A stretch of 8,544 nucleotides of DNA, from assembly GCA_021798135.1 (NCBI GenBank), contig JAJZYI010000141.1, positions 1 to 8,544 of the forward strand, written 5' to 3'. A program made the translations under genes and the position numbers. Below, piece after piece: positions 4,639 through 8,544 of the stretch. Positions within the stretch are counted from its first letter, which is position 1. Every line of letters starts with the position of its first letter. This DNA is from Actinomycetes bacterium. Lineage in GTDB: Bacteria > Actinomycetota > Acidimicrobiia > Acidimicrobiales > UBA8190. The notes below the pieces were generated by a model that was not told where the DNA came from, made no database searches, and saw only the letters and a program-made list of their open reading frames with translations.

Positions 4639-7590
4639 ATGAGCGACGGGCACGCAGAGCACGGCACGGCGCCTGGGGCCGAGGCGCTCGGCGCGCGCGT
4701 CCTGGCGGCCCGGCAGGCCACGGAGGCCCGGGGCGAGACCTTCTACCCCGGGCCGTCGGGCATCGACCTGGCCGCGTTCCCGCCGAAGGAGCGGTGGGAC
4801 GACTGGGTGGAGCTCGACAGCCGGTCGTGGCCCAAGCGGGTGGAGCGCCGCAGCATGCTGGTGCCGACGACCTGCTTCAACTGCGAGTCCGCCTGCGGGC
4901 TCCTGGCCTACGTGGACCGCGACACCCTGCAGGTGCGGAAGTTCGAGGGGAACCCCGAGCATCCCGGCTCGCGTGGCCGCAACTGCGCCAAGGGACCGGC
5001 GACGGTCAACCAGGTGACGGACCCGGACCGGATCCTCTACCCGCTGCGGCGGGCGGGGGCGCGCGGCGAGGGCCGCTGGGAGCGCGTGACGTGGGACGAG
5101 GCGCTCGACGCCATCGCGGCCCGGATCCGAGCCGCGCTGGTCGAAGGCCGCCAGAACGAGATCATGGTGCACATCGGCCGCCCGGGCGAGGACGGTTTCA
5201 CCGAGCGCGTCCTGGCCAGCTGGGGGGTCGACGGCCACAACTCGCACACCAACGTGTGCTCGAGCGGGGGGCGGACCGGCTTCCAGTTCTGGACGGGCAT
5301 CGACCGGCCGAGCCCCGACCACGCCAACGCCGCGGTGATCTACCTGATCAGCTCCCACCTGGAGACGGGGCACTACTTCAACCCCCATGCCCAGCGCATC
5401 ACCGAGGCGCGGGCGCGCGGCGCCAAGGTGATCGTGCTCGACACCCGGCTGTCGAACACGGCGACGCACGCCGACTACTGGCTGTCGCCCCGACCCGGGT
5501 CCGAGGCGGCGATCAACCTGGCCGTCGCCCGCCACGTCATCCAGACGGGGCGGCACAACCGGGACTTCATGCGCCGGTGGTGGAACTGGGAGGAGTACCT
5601 GGCCGCCTGCCGGCCCGACCTGCCCGTGACGTTCGAAGCCTTCGAGGGGGCCCTGGCCGAGCTCTACGAGGGGTTCACCTTCGAGCTCGCCGCCGAGGAG
5701 TCGGGGATCGACGCCGGGACCCTGCGCGAGGTGGCCGAGGTGGTGGCCGGTGCCGGCACCCGGTTCGCCTGCCACTCGTGGCGTTCCGCCGCGGCGGGGA
5801 ACCTGGGCGGCTGGCAGGTGAGCCGCACGGTGTTCCTGCTCGCCGCGCTGCTGGGCGCCGTGGCGACCGAGGGCGGGACGTTCCCCAACGCGTACAACAA
5901 GTTCGTGCCCCGGCCGATCCACCTGCCCCCGCACCCGGCGGTGTGGCAGGACCTGTCGTGGCCGGTGGAGTACCCGCTCGCCCAGAACGAGCTGTCGTTC
6001 CTGCTGCCGCACCTGCTGAAGGACGGGCGAGGCCGGCTCGACACGTACTTCACGCGCGTCTACAACCCGGTCTGGACCAACCCCGACGGCATGTCGTGGG
6101 TGGAGGTGCTGACCGACGAGTCCCTCGTCGGCTGCCACGTGGCCCTCACGCCGACGTGGAACGAGTCGGCGTACTTCGCCGACTGGGTCCTGCCCATGGG
6201 GCTGGCCTCCGAGCGCCACGACACGCACTCCTACGAGCAGTACGACGGCCAGTGGGTCGGCTTCCGCCAGCCCGTGCTCCGAGCCGCCCGCGAGCGCCTG
6301 GGGGAGGCGGTCGCGGACACCCGCCAGGTGAACCCCGGCGAGGTGTGGGAGGAGAACGAGTGGTGGATCGAGCTGAGCTGGCGCATCGATCCCGACGGCT
6401 CGCTGGGGATCCGCCAGTACCACGAGTCCCGGAAGGAGCCGGGCACCAAGCTCGGCGTCGACGAGTACTACGGCTGGATGTTCGAGCACTCGGTGCCGGG
6501 GCTGCCCGAGGCCGCCGCGGCCGAGGGGCTGACCCCGCTCGAGTTCATGCGGCGCTACGGCGCGTTCGAGGTGGCCCGGCGCCAGGGGGCCCTGTTCGAG
6601 CGGGTGGTGCCGGCCGCCGAGCTCCAGGACGCGCAGGTCGGGCCCCACGGCCGGGTCTACAGCGCCGCCCCGGCACCGGCGTCCCCGAACATCGCGCCCA
6701 TGGGCGCGCCGCCGCCCGACGCCGAGGGGCGGCGAGCCGTCGGCGTGATGGTCGACGGGGAGGTGCGGCGCGGGTTCCCCACCCCGTCGGGGCGCCTGGA
6801 GTTCTACTCGTCCACCCTCGCGGCGTGGGGGTGGCCGGAGCACGCCGTCCCCGGCTACATCCGGAGCCACGTGCACCCCGCCAACATGGCGCCCGACCAG
6901 ATGGTCCTGCTGTCGACCTTCCGGCTGCCGACCCAGATCCACACGCGGTCCGCCAACGCCAAGTGGCTCGACGAGCTGGCGCACGCCAACCCGGTGTGGA
7001 TCCACCCGTCGGACGCGGCGCGCCTCGGCGTCGCCGAGACCGGCGACCTGGTGCGCGTCGAGACCGACATCGGCCACTTCGTGGCGAAGGCGTGGATCAC
7101 CGAGGGGATCCGGCCCGGCGTGGTGGCGTGCAGCCACCACATGGGCCGGTGGCGCATCGCCGGCCAGGGTCGCGGCCAGGGTCAGGCCATGGCGACGGTG
7201 GAGCTCGACCACGGCACCGACGGCTGGCGGATGCGGCGCGTGGCCGGCACCGGTCCCTACGAGTCGAGCGACCCCGACACGCTGCGGATCTGGTGGAGCG
7301 ACGTCGGGGTGCACCAGAACCTGACGTTCCCGGTGCACCCCGACCCGATCTCGGGGATGCACTGCTGGCACCAGGCGGTGCGGGTGCGCCCGGCGTCACC
7401 GGAGGACCGGTTCGGCGACATCTCGGTCGACACGGCACGTGCACGCGAGGTGTACCGCCAGTGGCTGGCGATGACCCGGCCGGCGGGCGCGGTGTCGCCC
7501 GACGGCACGCGCCGGCCCGCCTGGCTCATGCGGCCCCTGAAGCCGGCGGCCGCCGCCCAGCGGCTGCCCCAGGAGGTGCCGGCACGGTGA
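4639..7590 (+). CDS. Molybdopterin (bis-MGD) oxidoreductase catalytic subunit, DMSO reductase superfamily
   Basis: The 983-residue product is the large catalytic subunit of a complex iron-sulfur molybdoenzyme. An N-terminal stretch of about 70 residues precedes the [4Fe-4S] motif C79-x2-C82-x3-C86, completed by C116 in NCAKG; K118 fits the lysine found between cluster and pterin in formate dehydrogenases and Nap-type enzymes. The candidate metal ligand is C207 in HTNVCSSGGRTG (203-214). The body carries GFPTPSGRLEFYS, and a C-terminal dinucleotide-binding domain starts near 755 (HTRSANAKWLDEL, then NPVWIHPSDAARLGV). There is no twin-arginine leader, so the enzyme should stay in the cytoplasm attached to the NrfD subunit. 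The substrate is not determined. PadB (phenylacetyl-CoA oxidoreductase), acetylene hydratase and polysulfide/thiosulfate reductases are the relatives to compare; a formate dehydrogenase is less likely but not excluded. The start has a strong Shine-Dalgarno, and the stop overlaps the next start. Confidence 0.92.
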   Translation: MSDGHAEHGTAPGAEALGARVLAARQATEARGETFYPGPSGIDLAAFPPKERWDDWVELDSRSWPKRVERRSMLVPTTCFNCESACGLLAYVDRDTLQVRKFEGNPEHPGSRGRNCAKGPATVNQVTDPDRILYPLRRAGARGEGRWERVTWDEALDAIAARIRAALVEGRQNEIMVHIGRPGEDGFTERVLASWGVDGHNSHTNVCSSGGRTGFQFWTGIDRPSPDHANAAVIYLISSHLETGHYFNPHAQRITEARARGAKVIVLDTRLSNTATHADYWLSPRPGSEAAINLAVARHVIQTGRHNRDFMRRWWNWEEYLAACRPDLPVTFEAFEGALAELYEGFTFELAAEESGIDAGTLREVAEVVAGAGTRFACHSWRSAAAGNLGGWQVSRTVFLLAALLGAVATEGGTFPNAYNKFVPRPIHLPPHPAVWQDLSWPVEYPLAQNELSFLLPHLLKDGRGRLDTYFTRVYNPVWTNPDGMSWVEVLTDESLVGCHVALTPTWNESAYFADWVLPMGLASERHDTHSYEQYDGQWVGFRQPVLRAARERLGEAVADTRQVNPGEVWEENEWWIELSWRIDPDGSLGIRQYHESRKEPGTKLGVDEYYGWMFEHSVPGLPEAAAAEGLTPLEFMRRYGAFEVARRQGALFERVVPAAELQDAQVGPHGRVYSAAPAPASPNIAPMGAPPPDAEGRRAVGVMVDGEVRRGFPTPSGRLEFYSSTLAAWGWPEHAVPGYIRSHVHPANMAPDQMVLLSTFRLPTQIHTRSANAKWLDELAHANPVWIHPSDAARLGVAETGDLVRVETDIGHFVAKAWITEGIRPGVVACSHHMGRWRIAGQGRGQGQAMATVELDHGTDGWRMRRVAGTGPYESSDPDTLRIWWSDVGVHQNLTFPVHPDPISGMHCWHQAVRVRPASPEDRFGDISVDTARAREVYRQWLAMTRPAGAVSPDGTRRPAWLMRPLKPAAAAQRLPQEVPAR
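7161..7184 (+). repeat. 12-bp tandem duplication inside the catalytic-subunit gene
   Basis: Two adjacent 12-bp copies (7161-7172 and 7173-7184) differ at one base, both starting CGGCCAGGGT. They encode a small Gly/Gln repeat near residues 841-849 (AGQGRGQGQ) in the C-terminal pterin-binding domain. The reading frame is kept. Confidence 0.7.
7571..7576 (+). promoter_or_regulatory. Shine-Dalgarno sequence of the TorD-like chaperone gene
   Basis: AGGAGG lies within the last codons of the catalytic-subunit gene, 10 nt before the GTG at 7587. It decides the GTG start, whose GTGA overlaps the upstream TGA stop, so the two genes are probably translationally coupled. Confidence 0.8.
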
Positions 7591-8462
7591 CCGGCGGGGC
7601 GGTTGCCGAGCTCGGCAGGGCGCTGGGCTGCCTGCTCGACCTGCCGAGCTCGGCGCACGGGCCGGTGGCCGCCGCCGCCGGCCTCGGCGAGGCGCCGACC
7701 GTCGAGGCGCACACCGCCGTGCTCGTGCTCCAGTGCCCTCCCCACGCGGCGCTCTACCTCGGCGACCGGGGGATGCTGGGCGGCGACGCCGCGGACCGCG
7801 TCGCCGGGTTCTGGGCGGCCATCGGCGTGCCGGCGCCGGCGGGCTGCGACCACGCGGCTCGGCTGATGGCCCTGAACGCGGCGCTCGCCGAGCGTGAGCG
7901 CACCGCTGCCGGGCCGGCGGCCCGCGCTGCGGCGCGGGCTCGGGGCGCCCTGGTGCGCGAGCACCTGTCGTCGTGGCTCCCGGTGTGGTTCGCCGCACTG
8001 GCCGACACCGGCGACCCGTGGTTCGGCGCCTGGGCCGAGCGCGCCGGGTCGTGGCTGGCGGCCGAGTTGGGGGCGCTCGGCGGGTCGGGCGGCCTGGCGG
8101 CGACCGAGCCGGCAGCGCTCGCCGACGCGGGCCCGGGGCTGGAGGGCGCCGGTGGCGTCGACGAGCTCGTCGACGCGCTGGCCTCGCCGGTGCGGTGCGG
8201 GATGGTCCTGAGCACCAGCCGCCTGCGCGAGGCGGCACGCTCGGCTGGCATGGCGGTGCGCGTCGGCGAGCGCCGCTTCGTGCTGCGCAACCTGCTGGAG
8301 CAGGACCCGGCGGGCACGCTCCGCTGGGTCTCCGGCGAGGCCAGGCGCTGGGAGGGGCGATTCGCCCGGTGGGCGCACGTCGACCCGGTGGTGGGCTCGT
8401 GGTGGCAGGCACGCGCCCGGCGCACCTCGCTGACGCTCGACGCGGTCGGCGCCGCGGCCTGA
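7587..8462 (+). CDS. TorD/DmsD-family molybdoenzyme maturation chaperone with C-terminal extension
   Basis: The 291-residue, Ala-rich, mostly helical product has the traits of the TorD family: a PPHAALYLGDRGMLGG segment (about 51-66), a DH pair at D88-H89 followed by a helix, then HLSSWLPVWF around 128-137. TorD-type proteins bind their apo-molybdoenzyme in the cytoplasm, protect it and assist cofactor insertion; many also proofread Tat export. Here the partner, encoded just upstream with a 4-nt overlap, has no Tat leader, so the job should be assembly only. Residues from about 191 to the end form an additional segment of about 100 residues (SPVRCGMVLSTSRLREAA, then RNLLEQDPAGTLRWV) beyond the usual TorD core of about 180-220; its role is unknown. 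The GTG start is set by an AGGAGG 10 nt upstream. The identification rests on context and short motifs, since the family is divergent. Confidence 0.82.
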   Translation: MTGGAVAELGRALGCLLDLPSSAHGPVAAAAGLGEAPTVEAHTAVLVLQCPPHAALYLGDRGMLGGDAADRVAGFWAAIGVPAPAGCDHAARLMALNAALAERERTAAGPAARAAARARGALVREHLSSWLPVWFAALADTGDPWFGAWAERAGSWLAAELGALGGSGGLAATEPAALADAGPGLEGAGGVDELVDALASPVRCGMVLSTSRLREAARSAGMAVRVGERRFVLRNLLEQDPAGTLRWVSGEARRWEGRFARWAHVDPVVGSWWQARARRTSLTLDAVGAAA

Positions 8463-8544
8463 GCCCGCCGGGCGGCTCCGGCGCGGCCAGCGCCATGGGC
8501 GCCGCTCGGGCACGCGCACGGGCGCCCTCGACGCCCCGGGGAGC
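8463..8544 (+). other. Non-coding tail with weak hairpins downstream of the operon
   Basis: The first arm, GAGCC (8461-8465), overlaps the chaperone stop and can pair with GGCTC (8474-8478). GGCGC (8480-8484) can pair with GCGCC (8490-8494). Neither is followed by a T-tract, so a terminator is only a weak possibility. An ATG at 8495 stays open to the window edge but has no Shine-Dalgarno and too few codons to judge. Confidence 0.2.

Noticed and set aside
4267..7371. Very long minus-strand open frame (over 1,000 codons) opposite the catalytic-subunit gene
   Set aside because: It is the antisense shadow of a high-GC gene. Its translation is Arg/Pro/Gly/His-rich with no recognisable domain, while the plus strand encodes a clear molybdoenzyme.
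4614..7586. Plus-strand open frame running through the catalytic gene in another frame into the chaperone
   Set aside because: Only the part from 7587 reads as a protein family. The earlier part is low-complexity out-of-frame translation of the catalytic gene, so it is not a fusion.
8461..8494. Rho-independent terminator after the chaperone gene
   Set aside because: The stems are only 5 bp, the first overlaps the stop codon, and there is no T-tract, so I list it only as weak structure.
8495..8544. Start of another plus-strand gene at ATG 8495
   Set aside because: Only 16 codons are visible, with no Shine-Dalgarno or promoter and no recognisable sequence.

Overview
The window is very GC-rich (roughly three quarters G+C by eye), with strong G/C bias at third codon positions. 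It carries an MshB/Mca-type zinc deacetylase, actinobacterial-style regulators and several start codons without Shine-Dalgarno sequences. Together these suggest a chromosomal segment of a high-GC Actinomycetota, possibly a non-model lineage such as Acidimicrobiia; the exact lineage is inference. No RNA genes, insertion sequences or CRISPR arrays were seen.

Layout. Minus strand, left side: a PIG-L family deacetylase (840 to 22) lies downstream of a TetR-family regulator (2009 to 897) that has an unusually long Pro/Thr/Ala-rich N-terminal extension. The 106-bp divergent region 2010-2115 holds back-to-back promoters and inverted repeats. Plus strand, right side: a compact operon of four genes. 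These are a GntR/UTRA regulator (2116-3009), a fusion of a four-cluster ferredoxin subunit with an NrfD/PsrC-type membrane anchor (about 3006-4568), a 983-residue molybdopterin oxidoreductase catalytic subunit (4639-7590), and a TorD-like chaperone with a C-terminal extension (7587-8462). The last 82 bases hold only weak hairpins.

How the genes work together. The three structural genes describe a complete complex iron-sulfur molybdoenzyme: a catalytic Mo/W-bis-MGD subunit, an electron-transfer plus quinone-reactive membrane subunit, and a dedicated maturation chaperone, with a local ligand-sensing GntR repressor as first gene. Neither redox subunit has a Tat or Sec signal, so the enzyme should face the cytoplasm, unlike classical Psr/Phs/Ttr reductases. 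The substrate cannot be read from the sequence; phenylacetyl-CoA oxidoreductase (PadBCD)-like or acetylene hydratase-like relatives are the comparisons I would test first.

Two expression modes are visible. The two regulators and the deacetylase have -10-like hexamers 6-7 nt before the start codon and no Shine-Dalgarno, as expected of leaderless mRNAs. The structural genes have canonical Shine-Dalgarno sequences, and the first of them appears to lack any canonical start codon at the expected place.
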